From contig NZ_JAIUDQ010000003.1 in the NCBI RefSeq assembly GCF_020164435.1, positions 124,001 through 188,000 on the forward strand: a DNA stretch of 64,000 bases. The letters run 5' to 3'. The position numbers were made by a program, and so were the translations under genes. This DNA is from Phyllobacterium lublinensis. GTDB lineage: Bacteria > Pseudomonadota > Alphaproteobacteria > Rhizobiales > Rhizobiaceae. This document shows, piece after piece, positions 55,288 through 64,000 of this stretch. Position 1 is the first letter of the stretch, and every line of letters begins with the position of its first letter. The notes under the pieces were generated by a model. The model ran no database searches and was not told where the DNA came from. It saw only the letters and a list, made by a program, of their open reading frames with translations.

Positions 55288-56277
55288 TTGGCCCGGATCA
55301 TAGGCACAGATGAGCAGGCAATCCGAACGGCAGCCGATGCGCTTGCCGCGGGGATGCTTGTCGCCATCCCAACGGAAACCGTTTATGGGCTGGCCGCCGA
55401 TGCCACTAATGGCAATGCGGTTGCAGGCATCTTCGAGGCCAAGGGCAGGCCGCATTTCAACCCATTGATCTGCCATGTTTCCGATATCGCCATGGCCGAA
55501 CGCTATGCCGTGGTCGATCCGCTGTCGCGGCGATTGATGAATGCGTTCTGGCCGGGACCCCTGACGGTTGTGCTTCCTTTGCGTCCAGACACGGACATTC
55601 ACCCACTGGTTGCGGCCGGGCTCGATACGATCGCCCTGCGCATGCCGCGCGGCGTTGCGGCGCGGATCATCGCCGCCCTCGACCGGCCACTGGCTGCTCC
55701 AAGCGCCAATACGTCCGGCAGGATCAGCGGAACGAGCGCGACTGCCGTCGAGGATGATCTGGGTGGAAGGATCGCGCTGATCCTTGATGCCGGCCCGTCG
55801 GAGGTTGGGCTGGAATCGACGATCGTCAAGGTAGACGGCAATACCGTTCAGCTGCTTCGTCCAGGCGGACTTGCCGCGGAGGACATTGAAGCCGTCATCG
55901 CCGGGACATTGAAACGCATCGACCAGCGCTCTGCCATCGAAGCACCGGGCATGTTGGCCTCGCATTACGCTCCGTTGGCAGGTGTGCGGCTCAATGTGCA
56001 CGAGGTGCGGGCAGGGGAGGCATTGCTCGCCTTCGGTCCGCAGCGTGTGAGCGGCGCCAAGGCGGCAGCAGCAAGCCTCAATCTCAGCGAAACCGGCGAT
56101 CTGCGTGAAGCCGCCGCCAATCTCTTTGACTATATGAAACGCCTCGATGCTTCAGGCAGTGCCGTGATCGCCGTTGAACCCATCCCCTTCAACGGACTTG
56201 GCGAGGCCATCAACGATCGTCTGGTCCGAGCGGCTGCGCCTCGGACCTCCTCTATGACTGTGGAACAGATAAAATGA
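55288..56277 (+). CDS. tsaC: Threonylcarbamoyl-AMP synthase (TsaC/Sua5)
   Basis: A 329-residue Sua5-type enzyme that makes threonylcarbamoyl-AMP from Thr, bicarbonate and ATP for the t6A37 modification of ANN-decoding tRNAs. LVAIPTETVYGLAADATN, KGRPHFNPLICHV, and RMPRG/APSANTSGRISGT are invariant motifs; a C-terminal Sua5 domain follows, hence the length. The start is TTG 55288 with GGAGA 6 nt upstream. Its stop overlaps the next gene by 4 nt. Confidence 0.93.
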   Translation: MARIIGTDEQAIRTAADALAAGMLVAIPTETVYGLAADATNGNAVAGIFEAKGRPHFNPLICHVSDIAMAERYAVVDPLSRRLMNAFWPGPLTVVLPLRPDTDIHPLVAAGLDTIALRMPRGVAARIIAALDRPLAAPSANTSGRISGTSATAVEDDLGGRIALILDAGPSEVGLESTIVKVDGNTVQLLRPGGLAAEDIEAVIAGTLKRIDQRSAIEAPGMLASHYAPLAGVRLNVHEVRAGEALLAFGPQRVSGAKAAAASLNLSETGDLREAAANLFDYMKRLDASGSAVIAVEPIPFNGLGEAINDRLVRAAAPRTSSMTVEQIK

Positions 56278-57689
56278 GCCTGACACCCGACCTCGTTGAG
56301 CGTTTCGTTGCAATTGTCGGAGAGAAGAACGCGCTTCGCGATGCGCACGATATCGAGCCCTATCTGATCGAACCGCGGGAAAAATTCGGTGGCAGCACTT
56401 CGCTTGTGCTGCGTCCTTCGGCAGTCGAGGAAGTCTCGGCGATCCTCAAACTCGCCACCCAAACCGGAACGGCCATCGTTCCCCAGGGCGGCAATACCGG
56501 CCTCGTCGGAGGACAGATGCCCGATGACAGCGGTAGCCAGGTCATCCTGTCACTATCAAGGCTGAACCGTATCCGTTCAGTCGATCCATCCGGCAATCTG
56601 GCCATCGTGGAAGCAGGTGTCGTCCTGAAAACCCTGCAGGAAGCGGCCGAGCAGGCAGGCAGGCTGTTTCCCCTGTCGCTCGGTTCGGAAGGGTCCTGCC
56701 AGATTGGCGGCAACCTTTCCTCCAATGCAGGCGGCACCGCAGTCCTGGCTTATGGGAATACACGGGAGCTTTGTCTTGGTGTCGAAGTTGTCCTGCCGAC
56801 GGGCGAGATACTCAATGATCTGCGCTATGTGAAGAAGGACAATACCGGGTACGACCTGAAAGACCTGTTTGTCGGAGCCGAGGGCACGCTCGGCGTGATC
56901 ACGGCCGCGGTGATGAAGCTCTATCCCCTGCCGAAAGGCAAGGGCGTTGCCTATGCCGGTCTCGCCAGCCCGGAAGATGCGCTGAATCTGCTCGGCATCG
57001 CCCAGAGTCATGCGGGCCCTTCGCTGACAGGCTTCGAGCTGATGCCGCGGATCGGTGTGGAGTTTTCCGTTGCCCACACGGACGGCGTGCGCGATCCCCT
57101 GGAGGCACCGCACAATTGGTACGTGCTCATCGACATTTCTTCGTCGCGATCTGCCGAAGACGCTCGTGAGACCATCGAGGCAATTCTGGTGGAGGCCTAT
57201 GAGGCCGGTCTTGTCGCGGATGCCGCGATTGCCGACAGCACCGCTCAGGAGAAATCGTTCTGGCATATGCGCGAAGCGATGTCGCACGCGCAACGCCCGG
57301 AAGGCGGCTCGATCAAGCACGATATTTCTGTACCCGTCGCAAGAATTCCCGAGTTCATCGCCGAAGCCGATGTGGCGGTGCTCGAACTTATTCCCGGCGC
57401 GCGCATTGTTTGCTTCGGCCACATGGGCGACGGCAACCTTCACTATAATATTTCCCAGCCGGTCGGCGCGGACAAGGAAGCGTTTCTTGCGCGCTGGGTT
57501 GAGGTCAACAAACGGGTCCATGACATTGTCCGCACATACAATGGTTCGATTTCTGCCGAACATGGCATCGGCCAGTTGAAGCGCAAGGAAATGTCGGAAA
57601 CGAAATCGCCGGTGGCGCTCGACCTTATGCGCCGGATCAAGAAATCCTTCGATCCTGCTGGCATCATGAATCCCGGAAAAGTGATCTAG
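56274..57689 (+). CDS. FAD-binding oxidoreductase (GlcD / D-2-hydroxyacid dehydrogenase-like)
   Basis: A 471-residue VAO/PCMH-fold flavoprotein. VPQGGNTGLVGGQMP is the FAD loop, NLSSNAGGTAVLAYGN and GAEGTLGVITAA follow, and C-terminal FGHMGDGNLHYN and EHGIGQLKR are those of D-lactate, glycolate and D-2-hydroxyglutarate dehydrogenases. It would oxidise a 2-hydroxy acid; the substrate is open. Its ATG overlaps tsaC. Ordinary length. Confidence 0.88.
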   Translation: MSLTPDLVERFVAIVGEKNALRDAHDIEPYLIEPREKFGGSTSLVLRPSAVEEVSAILKLATQTGTAIVPQGGNTGLVGGQMPDDSGSQVILSLSRLNRIRSVDPSGNLAIVEAGVVLKTLQEAAEQAGRLFPLSLGSEGSCQIGGNLSSNAGGTAVLAYGNTRELCLGVEVVLPTGEILNDLRYVKKDNTGYDLKDLFVGAEGTLGVITAAVMKLYPLPKGKGVAYAGLASPEDALNLLGIAQSHAGPSLTGFELMPRIGVEFSVAHTDGVRDPLEAPHNWYVLIDISSSRSAEDARETIEAILVEAYEAGLVADAAIADSTAQEKSFWHMREAMSHAQRPEGGSIKHDISVPVARIPEFIAEADVAVLELIPGARIVCFGHMGDGNLHYNISQPVGADKEAFLARWVEVNKRVHDIVRTYNGSISAEHGIGQLKRKEMSETKSPVALDLMRRIKKSFDPAGIMNPGKVI

Positions 57690-57742
57690 AGCCCTTTGCC
57701 CACCTCTCTGTCACAACCGTTCTCCGCCATCGCCCTCCTCAC

Positions 57743-57780
57743 CGTCATCCTCGGGTTAAACCCGAGGACTGACGATGACG
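57743..57780. repeat. Palindromic element, copy 1
   Basis: A 21-nt perfect palindrome with arms TCCTCGGGTT / AACCCGAGGA around one A (57748-57768), flanked by a further inverted CGTCATC / GATGACG. The identical core recurs at 58689-58709. I recognise it as a type of dispersed palindrome seen in rhizobia, but without a search. The rest of the 348-bp gap to the next gene holds nothing I can name. Confidence 0.65.
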
Positions 57781-58037
57781 GAGAAGGGTGCGCATCTCAG
57801 TCAAAAGCTCTGAATTCGCAAACCTTTCATTCATTCACCTTACCAAATTCTTCGACCCGGTTGGGTTTCGATAACCATTCCATCTGATCAGAAACAGTTA
57901 ACCCAGTTCGTTAAGCGGGATTGGGAAAGTTGGCGCTTATTGTTTCCCCATACGAGACCAGAAACATGGTCCGCTCTACAGGGAAATACAAAGAGAAGAC
58001 CGGAAAACCGGCTCTCAGGATCGACAGAAGGCGTCAC

Positions 58038-58610
58038 ATGAGCAAAACCGGAGCAAAGCCGGTTTGGGCAGGCCGGGAGTTCCGGCTTGACCCATTCCAT
58101 CTACCCCAGACGGTCACCTATGCCACGCGCGATGACCGTGGCGACATCATCTTCACATTGCACGAGCGAGGTGCAGTGGTGAAGCGCTTGCTGCCTGCAA
58201 GTCACCTCCCGGTCTCCCTGGCCTTGCCGGCCTGCGCCTTCCTTGGCGTGACGGCCCGTGCCGTGGAAGACGATCTCGGCGACATTACAGTGACGCTCGA
58301 ACTCATGCACACCGACCCCCACCTGTCGGTGCCGCTGCTCGTCGCCCACGATCTCAACGATATCGCCGCCGACTGGCGTGCCTGGTCGACGCTGTTCAAG
58401 CTCCCCATGATGCTGGTCGAAGAGGACGGTGTTGCGAGGCAGCTCGAGCAAAGCATCGGCCCGGTAACCGTGTCGACGCCAAAGGAACGCCGTCAGGGCA
58501 GGGAATCGCGCCGCCGCCGTCCGCGCTTTCTCGCCCGCCGCAAGATGGGCAATCTTGGCCTGCGGCTTGTCATCGGGGGCGAAGAGATAATCGCCCAGGG
58601 CGTGAATTAG
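58038..58610 (+). CDS. DUF6101-like conserved hypothetical protein
   Basis: A 190-residue protein beginning MSKTGAKPVWAGREFRLDPF. It has a beta-rich middle (GDIIFTLHERGAVVKRLLP), then ITVTLELMHTDPHLSVPLLV and a basic C-terminus with a run of Arg. I associate the start with the DUF6101 family of Rhizobiales; the function is unknown. AGAAGG is 7 nt before ATG 58038; ATG 57966 is also in frame. A 7-bp inverted repeat (AAACCGG / CCGGTTT) lies within the first codons. Confidence 0.7.
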   Translation: MSKTGAKPVWAGREFRLDPFHLPQTVTYATRDDRGDIIFTLHERGAVVKRLLPASHLPVSLALPACAFLGVTARAVEDDLGDITVTLELMHTDPHLSVPLLVAHDLNDIAADWRAWSTLFKLPMMLVEEDGVARQLEQSIGPVTVSTPKERRQGRESRRRRPRFLARRKMGNLGLRLVIGGEEIIAQGVN

Positions 58611-58688
58611 GTTTGAGCGATTGTGCGTGGGTGCAGGACCTTCAAATGCTGGAGGACGAACCTTGGCCATCAATGCCGTCATCCTCGG

Positions 58689-58709
58689 TCCTCGGGTTAA
58701 ACCCGAGGA
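58689..58709. repeat. Palindromic element, copy 2
   Basis: The same 21-nt palindrome (arms TCCTCGGGTT / AACCCGAGGA) as at 57748, 0.94 kb away, here without the outer GATGACG arm. It lies 79 nt after the DUF6101-like stop and before the structured region. Confidence 0.65.
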
Positions 58710-58846
58710 TCCACAATGCTTGCCGCGAAAATATTCAGTGAAACTTATCCACGCCCTTCAAACCTCGCTTATGCTCATTGCCGTCCTTCCCGTGGGAACT
58801 GCTTCCGGAGCCGTTCGAAGTGGGAGAAGGGCCGGCGCCTCCGATG

Positions 58847-59084
58847 GCGGGTGACGCACCCGCTGTCCGGGGAAGTTGCGTCCAAGGGTTCCCCTGCCGG
58901 TACTAAGACCGGCGCGTGCTGGACGAGCACTTTAAGGGGCGGTGGCAGTGATGGTTATCCGCACGGGATAACCGCATCCGCCGAAGCCCCCCAAGCGGAA
59001 CGGACGCGATCAAAAGTCGCCGGACGGGCGGTCTTCGGATCGCACCATCACTGCCCTCTAGACGCGCTTCGACGACCGCCCGTC
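58847..59084. other. Highly structured intergenic region, candidate ncRNA or palindromic element
   Basis: Six inverted repeats in about 240 nt: GCGGGT / ACCCGC (58847-58863), GCCGGT / ACCGGC (58896-58913), GTGCT / AGCAC (58916-58930), GGTTATCC / GGATAACC (58953-58973), GGCAGTGATGGT (58944-58955) with its exact complement at 59044-59055, and GACGGGCGGTC (59023-59033) with its complement at 59074-59084. The last two interlock, so they form a pseudoknot or alternative states. It shows no RNase P, tmRNA, 6S or SRP signature. The strand is not decidable. It lies between convergent genes. Confidence 0.55.
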
Positions 59085-59166
59085 TTCCCAACCATTCAAT
59101 GGCCAGACGCGAAAGCGGGCGTGGCAAGGGTCAAACACACCCGGTTCTTTGACAGGCCAGCAGTGA

Positions 59167-60162
59167 CTAAAAGAATGGTTTGATCACCGTCCAGAGCCCC
59201 CCAAAGACCAGGCCGAGGAAAATCAGCCAGCCGACGGCTGTATTGGATTTGAACAGCCGCAGGCACTCTGCCGGATTGTCGATGTCGAGTGTCATGATCT
59301 GGCGATACATGTGCGCGCCCGCAGCGAGCAGCCCGGCAACAGCTGGCATGGGAACTTCGGCAACGGCAAATGCGCCGAGGAACAGTGCAAGCGCTCCGCC
59401 ATAGAGAACCATCAAAGCTTCGCGCGTGCGGTTGCCGAACAGTCTGGCGGTCGAATGCACACCCACCAGTGCGTCGTCCTCCTTGTCCTGGTGGGCGTAG
59501 ATCGTGTCGTAGCCGATTACCCACAGGATGGATCCCGCATAAAGCAACACCGCCGGCAATGAAAGTGAGCCGAAATGCGCTGACCAGCCAACCAGCGCGC
59601 CCCAGGAGAAAGCAAGACCCAGGACAAGCTGAGGCCAGTTGGTAATGCGCTTCATGAACGGGTAGATGGCGACAATCAGCAATGAGCCGATTGCTAGGAG
59701 AATGGTGAAGAGATTGAACTGAACGACCACCGCCAGCCCGACAAGCGCCTGCAGGACGAGGAAAATCTTGGCCTGTTTGCGCGTTACCTGGCCGGAAGGG
59801 AGCGGCCGTGAGCGCGTCCGTGCGACCTTGTTGTCAATGTCTTCGTCGGCGAGATCATTATAGGTGCAACCTGCACCCCGCATCGCGATGGCACCGATCA
59901 GGAAAAGGGCGAGGTGGTAGGGCGACGGCAAGACCGACCAGAGCGGGTCGCCGACCTTCGCCCCGGCGGTTGCGGCAAGTGCCGTTGCCCACCAGCACGG
60001 CCACAGCAAGAGCCACCAGCCGATCGGCCGGTCCCAACGCGCCAGCTGTGCATAGGGCCACAGCCAGTTTGGCAAGGCGCGGTAGACCCAGTGTCCCGAT
60101 GGAGCATCGAAAACACGGCCACGCGCTTCCGTCGACTGGATGATGTCTTTTTCTGTCGTCAT
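59167..60162 (-). CDS. ubiA: 4-hydroxybenzoate polyprenyltransferase
   Basis: A 331-residue membrane prenyltransferase of ubiquinone synthesis, joining a polyprenyl chain to 4-hydroxybenzoate. CTYNDLADEDIDNKVARTR is the first Asp-rich motif and YDTIYAHQDKEDDALVG the second; about nine helices are predicted. ATG 60162 follows AAGG at 7-8 nt. It uses the polyprenyl diphosphate from IspB. Full length. Confidence 0.95.
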   Translation of the reverse strand: MTTEKDIIQSTEARGRVFDAPSGHWVYRALPNWLWPYAQLARWDRPIGWWLLLWPCWWATALAATAGAKVGDPLWSVLPSPYHLALFLIGAIAMRGAGCTYNDLADEDIDNKVARTRSRPLPSGQVTRKQAKIFLVLQALVGLAVVVQFNLFTILLAIGSLLIVAIYPFMKRITNWPQLVLGLAFSWGALVGWSAHFGSLSLPAVLLYAGSILWVIGYDTIYAHQDKEDDALVGVHSTARLFGNRTREALMVLYGGALALFLGAFAVAEVPMPAVAGLLAAGAHMYRQIMTLDIDNPAECLRLFKSNTAVGWLIFLGLVFGGLWTVIKPFF

Positions 60163-60301
60163 GGTTTGACCTTGGCCAGCGGCCAACTTCCCAGTCAAGC
60201 ACTATACGCTGTTTTCAGGGCAAATTTTCGAATGTCCGCTTGACCCTTGCGCTTCAAGGCCATACCGACACGGCAAATCTTCTTAACGCGGAGCAATCTC
60301 C

Positions 60302-61585
60302 ATGAATGTCTTGCTGATAGGTTCAGGCGGCCGTGAACACGCGCTGGCATGGAAAATCGCAGCTTCGCCGGCACTGACCAAGCTTTACTGCGCACCCGGC
60401 AATCCGGGAATTGCTACCGTCGCTGAATGCGTTGCACTGGATCCGGCAAATCACGAAGAGATCGTCGCCTTCTGCCAGTCGAAGGCCATCGACTTTGTTG
60501 TCGTTGGTCCGGAGGCCCCGCTCGTCGCCGGAATTGCCGATGACCTGCGGACAGCAGGAATTGCGGTATTCGGTCCCTCCAGGGCCGCGGCAAGGCTGGA
60601 GGGCTCGAAGGGCTTCACCAAGGATCTTTGCGCCCGTTTCAATATCCCGACCGGCGCCTACAAGCGCTTTGACAATGCGGCAGCAGCCAAGTCCTATGTG
60701 CATGAGCAGGGTGTACCGATCGTCGTGAAGGCCGATGGACTGGCGGCAGGCAAGGGCGTTGTCGTCGCGTTTCAGCTTCAGGAGGCACTCGATGCCGTCG
60801 ACGAGTGCTTTGACGGCGCATTCGGCGGTGCAGGGGCAGAGGTGGTTGTTGAAGAGTTCCTCGATGGCGAGGAGGCCAGCTTTTTCTGCCTGTGCGACGG
60901 CAAGACGGCATTGCCCTTCGGCACCGCCCAGGATCACAAACGCGTCGGCGATGGCGATACCGGAGTCAACACCGGAGGCATGGGCGCTTATTCTCCTGCG
61001 CCGGTGATGACTCAGGACATCGTCGACCGGACGATGCGCGAGCTGATCGAGCCGACCATCCGCGGCATGGCGGAAATCGGCTCACCTTTCAGCGGTGTCC
61101 TGTTCGCTGGCCTCATGATCACGAAGGATGGTCCCAAGCTCATCGAATACAATACCCGCTTCGGTGATCCGGAGACGCAGGTGTTGATGTTGCGCCTCAA
61201 GGACGATGTCCTGCTGCTGCTCAAGGCCGCGGCCGATGGTGTGCTGGACCAGATGTCGGTGCGGTGGCACAACGATCCCGCCCTCACCGTGGTGATGGCT
61301 GCAAGGGGATACCCCGCATCACCGGAAAAGGGCAGCGTCATCAGGGGTGTTGGAGAAGCCGCCACCGATGCCGTCGAAATATTCCATGCCGGAACGGCCG
61401 AGAAGAATGGCGAACTCATTGCCAATGGCGGGCGGGTCTTGAACGTCACCGCGACCGGCAGGACGGTCCAGGAAGCGCAGGACGCGGCCTATGCCGCCAT
61501 CGCAAGGATCGATTGGCCTGAAGGCTTCTACCGGCATGATATTGGCTGGCGGGCGATCGCCCGTGAAAAAGGCACTGCCCTATAG
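60302..61585 (+). CDS. purD: Phosphoribosylamine-glycine ligase
   Basis: A 427-residue ATP-grasp enzyme joining phosphoribosylamine to glycine in purine synthesis. [20 protein letters not shown] at the start, [14 protein letters not shown], and [13 protein letters not shown] are diagnostic. The AGCAATC(TC) leader has only a weak ribosome site. It overlaps the convergent GH25-like gene by 6 nt at their stops. Confidence 0.96.
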   Translation: MNVLLIGSGGREHALAWKIAASPALTKLYCAPGNPGIATVAECVALDPANHEEIVAFCQSKAIDFVVVGPEAPLVAGIADDLRTAGIAVFGPSRAAARLEGSKGFTKDLCARFNIPTGAYKRFDNAAAAKSYVHEQGVPIVVKADGLAAGKGVVVAFQLQEALDAVDECFDGAFGGAGAEVVVEEFLDGEEASFFCLCDGKTALPFGTAQDHKRVGDGDTGVNTGGMGAYSPAPVMTQDIVDRTMRELIEPTIRGMAEIGSPFSGVLFAGLMITKDGPKLIEYNTRFGDPETQVLMLRLKDDVLLLLKAAADGVLDQMSVRWHNDPALTVVMAARGYPASPEKGSVIRGVGEAATDAVEIFHAGTAEKNGELIANGGRVLNVTATGRTVQEAQDAAYAAIARIDWPEGFYRHDIGWRAIAREKGTAL

Positions 61586-62779
61586 GAATGGCGTCAGGGC
61601 GGGGTAACGGATGTGATCGGCCGCCTCCAGCGAGACACCGGCTTTCCGAAGACATGCGGGCGATGGGCCGAACGCCACATGGGTGTTCATATGATCGATC
61701 TGTCGGGCTATCGATTTGCTCAAGGCGTCTGACAAGGCGCCAACGGTCATCGTCCTGACCTGTAGCCGACCACTGGTCGGCGGCAGGAATACCGATGCCG
61801 TCAAGGTCGCGTCGACAGGTGGCCTTTCCGCAGCAGGTTGGGGATCCGCAGACGCAACCAGCAGATCCTGTTGAATCGCAGGTCTGCTGCCTGGCTTTGG
61901 AAGATCGGCCGGGGGTATGGCCTCGACAAGCTGGCCGAATGGCCATGTCCGCCTGAGTTCCGATACCGTCATATCGGCGACGTTCACATCAATGTCGCGG
62001 TTCGTCCCGGGCGGCCGATAAGGACAGCGCTGCTTGTCGCAATTGCTTTGGGACGTGAATTGCCAAAGCGCATAATCCCGCCAATTGCCCTTCGGAAAAT
62101 GCGGTGCGATGTCCGGTTCGTACCGTGCATACCAAAGTGGCAGGCGTGACAGGATCGGAAATTCCAGCCGGTGGTCAGCGATATACTGGGCCGTGATGCC
62201 ATTGGTGTAGAGCACCGGGTAACGTCCCGCACGGAACTTGATGTGTTCGGCGAATATCTCCGCGTCGCGGAGGGACATGAACTTTCCCGGATTATTGTCT
62301 TCGATGTCGATGGCGATCAGCTCATCGGCGGTCGGCTCTGTGTAGTCGATGAAATGGTTCGCCTGCTCGATCGGATTGCCTGGCCGCGCAAGATGATAGG
62401 CGCCCCATTTCAGGCCGAGTGCTTTGGCGAGGGCACGGCGGGTCTGGTAGAGCTCACGGGATACCGAGTAATTGCGCCAGATCCGCTTGCACAATTCCTG
62501 CTGCATCGCCTCCCTGATACGGGTGCAGTGGTAATTCGCAGGCATGCCATCGGAGCCCTTGTGGATGAAGGCCGCAATTCTCTGATCCTTGACGATTTCG
62601 CCAAGATTAAAGGAATTGTGCTCATAGCCGTCGAGCACGATCGCACGTTGCTTGTTGGACCAGGGCGTCCGGAACTCTGACTCCGCATGAGACGGGCCGC
62701 CAAAAAACAGGGCAGCCACAATCATAGCAAAGGCACGTAACCGGCTCGTCAAATGGGATGCCCCCTCAAACCTCGCCAT
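61580..62779 (-). CDS. GH25-like glycoside hydrolase (lysozyme-type), secreted
   Basis: A 399-residue protein with a signal peptide ([21 protein letters not shown], cleavage near residue 33). The GH25 domain (about 40-270) has VLDGYEHNS near the N-terminal strand, the catalytic acid pair in [10 protein letters not shown], and [15 protein letters not shown] closing residues. It would cleave peptidoglycan between MurNAc and GlcNAc. A C-terminal Pro/Ala-rich tail of about 130 residues has no recognised fold. ATG 62779 is preferred over 62797. Confidence 0.82.
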   Translation of the reverse strand: MARFEGASHLTSRLRAFAMIVAALFFGGPSHAESEFRTPWSNKQRAIVLDGYEHNSFNLGEIVKDQRIAAFIHKGSDGMPANYHCTRIREAMQQELCKRIWRNYSVSRELYQTRRALAKALGLKWGAYHLARPGNPIEQANHFIDYTEPTADELIAIDIEDNNPGKFMSLRDAEIFAEHIKFRAGRYPVLYTNGITAQYIADHRLEFPILSRLPLWYARYEPDIAPHFPKGNWRDYALWQFTSQSNCDKQRCPYRPPGTNRDIDVNVADMTVSELRRTWPFGQLVEAIPPADLPKPGSRPAIQQDLLVASADPQPAAERPPVDATLTASVFLPPTSGRLQVRTMTVGALSDALSKSIARQIDHMNTHVAFGPSPACLRKAGVSLEAADHIRYPALTPFL

Positions 62780-62975
62780 CGGTCTCCAGACCCACATTAC
62801 TGGATGATGGTCGCTGCATCGGGGTTAATATACCGTTAGTCACCGATAAATGCGCTTGTTTTCGTGCGCGGGGCGAATATCTTACGTTTACGTAAAAATA
62901 CACTTGCCTTGAAACCCCGGTCAGTTGCAAGGTGCCGCCCGCAACAAGCATCACTGCATGAGGAGACTGTGATCC

Positions 62976-64000
62976 ATGTACCGCGCGCCTGTCGAGGAAA
63001 TTGCCCACACATTAAACAAGGTCGCCGGCCTGGAAGATGCCATCGGACAGGGCCGGCTTGGCGATCTGTCGAGCGATCTCGTCGATGCCATCCTGGAAGA
63101 AGCCGGAAAGTTTGCCTCGACCCGCGTCGCCCCCCTGCTGCAGATCGGTGATGAGCATGGCACGCCGCTCAACGGCGCAGATGTCACGATGCCGCCCGGC
63201 TGGAAGGACGTCTATCAGGAATGGATTTCCGGAGGCTGGAACGCCTTGACCGGCAGGGAGGAACATGGCGGACAAGGTCTGCCGATGATGCTGGCGATTG
63301 CGACCTTCGAGATGTGGAATTCCGGTTCAATGGCATTCGGCATCGGGCCGACGTTGACCCTCGGCGCCATAGAGGCGCTGGAGGCGCATGCCACCGACAC
63401 GCTGAAGCAGACCTATTTGCCGAAACTCGTGTCAGGCGAGTGGATGGGCACGATGAACCTTACCGAACCGCAGGCGGGTTCGGACGTCGGGTCACTGCGG
63501 ACGAAGGCAGAGCGTACCGATGACGGCACATACCGCATCTTCGGCAGCAAGATCTTCATCACCTATGGCGAGCATGACCTGACCGAAAACATCATCCATC
63601 TGGTCCTGGCACGGCTGCCAGATGCTCCGGCAGGTACCAAAGGCATATCGCTGTTTCTGGTTCCGAAGTTCCTTGTGAATGAGGATGGAACGCTGGGCGC
63701 GCGCAACGATGTGTTCTGCGGCGGTATCGAACACAAGATGGGCATCCATGGCTCTCCGACATGCACCATGATCTATGGCGATGGATTTGAAGGCCGCACA
63801 CCAGGCGCGGTCGGCTGGCTTGTGGGTGAGGAAAACCGGGGCCTGGCTTGCATGTTCACCATGATGAACAATGCCCGTCTCGCCGTGGGCATCCAGGGCG
63901 TGGCGGTCGCCGAGGCAGCCTATCAGAAGGCCTTGGCCTATGCGCAGGAGCGCCGCCAGATGCGCGCGCCCGGCTGGACCGGCGAGGGTATGAGCCCGAT
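62976..64000 (+). CDS. Acyl-CoA dehydrogenase, 3' end beyond window
   Basis: From ATG 62976, 341 complete codons are visible. LTGREEHGGQGLPMMLAIA, MGTMNLTEPQAGSDVGSLRT (substrate and FAD region), and KIFITYGEHDL match the large acyl-CoA dehydrogenases of about 590 residues with a C-terminal extension (FadE5-like), which act on fatty acids in beta-oxidation. AGGAGA is about 10 nt before ATG. The C-terminal half is outside the window. Confidence 0.92.
   Translation, partial: MYRAPVEEIAHTLNKVAGLEDAIGQGRLGDLSSDLVDAILEEAGKFASTRVAPLLQIGDEHGTPLNGADVTMPPGWKDVYQEWISGGWNALTGREEHGGQGLPMMLAIATFEMWNSGSMAFGIGPTLTLGAIEALEAHATDTLKQTYLPKLVSGEWMGTMNLTEPQAGSDVGSLRTKAERTDDGTYRIFGSKIFITYGEHDLTENIIHLVLARLPDAPAGTKGISLFLVPKFLVNEDGTLGARNDVFCGGIEHKMGIHGSPTCTMIYGDGFEGRTPGAVGWLVGEENRGLACMFTMMNNARLAVGIQGVAVAEAAYQKALAYAQERRQMRAPGWTGEGMSP

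Noticed and set aside
58611..59166. RNase P RNA, tmRNA, 6S or SRP RNA
   Set aside because: None of the conserved signatures (for example GAGGAAAGTCC of RNase P or a tRNA-like acceptor end) was found, though the region is clearly structured.

Overview
The window looks like an ordinary chromosomal segment of an alphaproteobacterium of the order Rhizobiales (Hyphomicrobiales), closest in flavour to the Phyllobacterium / Brucella / Mesorhizobium group. This rests on gene content and style: a separate F0 ATP synthase operon (I, a, c, b', b) without the F1 genes, a BacA-type peptide transporter, OxyR-KatA, a Sua5-type TsaC, split GlyQ/GlyS, many GTG/TTG starts, and high GC with long spurious antisense frames. 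No transposase, phage gene, CRISPR array, rRNA or tRNA was seen. The assignment is inference; no database was consulted.

Layout. 1-7 kb: 3' truncated dadA, a cold-shock gene, several tiny genes, a RibD/DHFR-like reductase, and a LysR gene divergent from two oxidoreductases. 7-15 kb: an epimerase-like gene, ppx overlapping rlmE, an MFS exporter, a Tat-exported metallo-beta-lactamase-fold enzyme, guaB and a DinB-like gene. 15-21 kb: a PRISE-like reductase divergent from a LysR gene, a MAPEG gene, and oxyR divergent from katA. 20.7-25 kb: rsmB, tspO, an MTA/SAH nucleosidase-like gene, guaA. 25-28.6 kb: an ArsR / SRPBCC / DUF899 / GFA run and an MFS gene. 28.8-38.7 kb: bacA, a polysaccharide deacetylase-like gene, nnrU, a TPR membrane protein with der, a SleB-like hydrolase, a CPA2 antiporter with a cyclic-nucleotide-binding tail, and a CMD/AhpD-like gene. 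39-42.7 kb: the F0 operon and rnhB. 42.7-49.4 kb: a PA0069-type radical SAM gene, a glycosyltransferase-like gene, moaB-ispE-small gene-S49 peptidase-TrmN6-like-DUF2007 on the minus strand, ispB on the plus strand. 49.5-64 kb: a 598-aa TPR protein, glyQ-glyS, a small secreted protein, tsaC and an FAD-linked oxidase, a DUF6101-like gene, ubiA, purD, a GH25-like gene, and a 3' truncated acyl-CoA dehydrogenase.

Functional themes are purine synthesis (guaB, guaA, purD), RNA and ribosome maturation (rlmE, rsmB, der, tsaC, a TrmN6-like enzyme), isoprenoid/quinone synthesis (ispE, ispB, ubiA), oxidative stress (oxyR-katA, MAPEG, CMD) and the membrane/envelope (F0, BacA, SleB, GH25, S49 peptidase).

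The least explained material is between genes. Two copies of a roughly 250-bp element (10235-10485 and 35996-36260) share two hairpins with compensatory base changes, and both lie between convergent genes. A third convergent gap (58611-59166) holds a dense set of nested inverted repeats including two mutually exclusive stems. A fourth (30091-30296) holds GC-rich palindromes. A 21-nt palindrome occurs twice near 57.7 and 58.7 kb. Several probable genes shorter than 60 codons are also reported.
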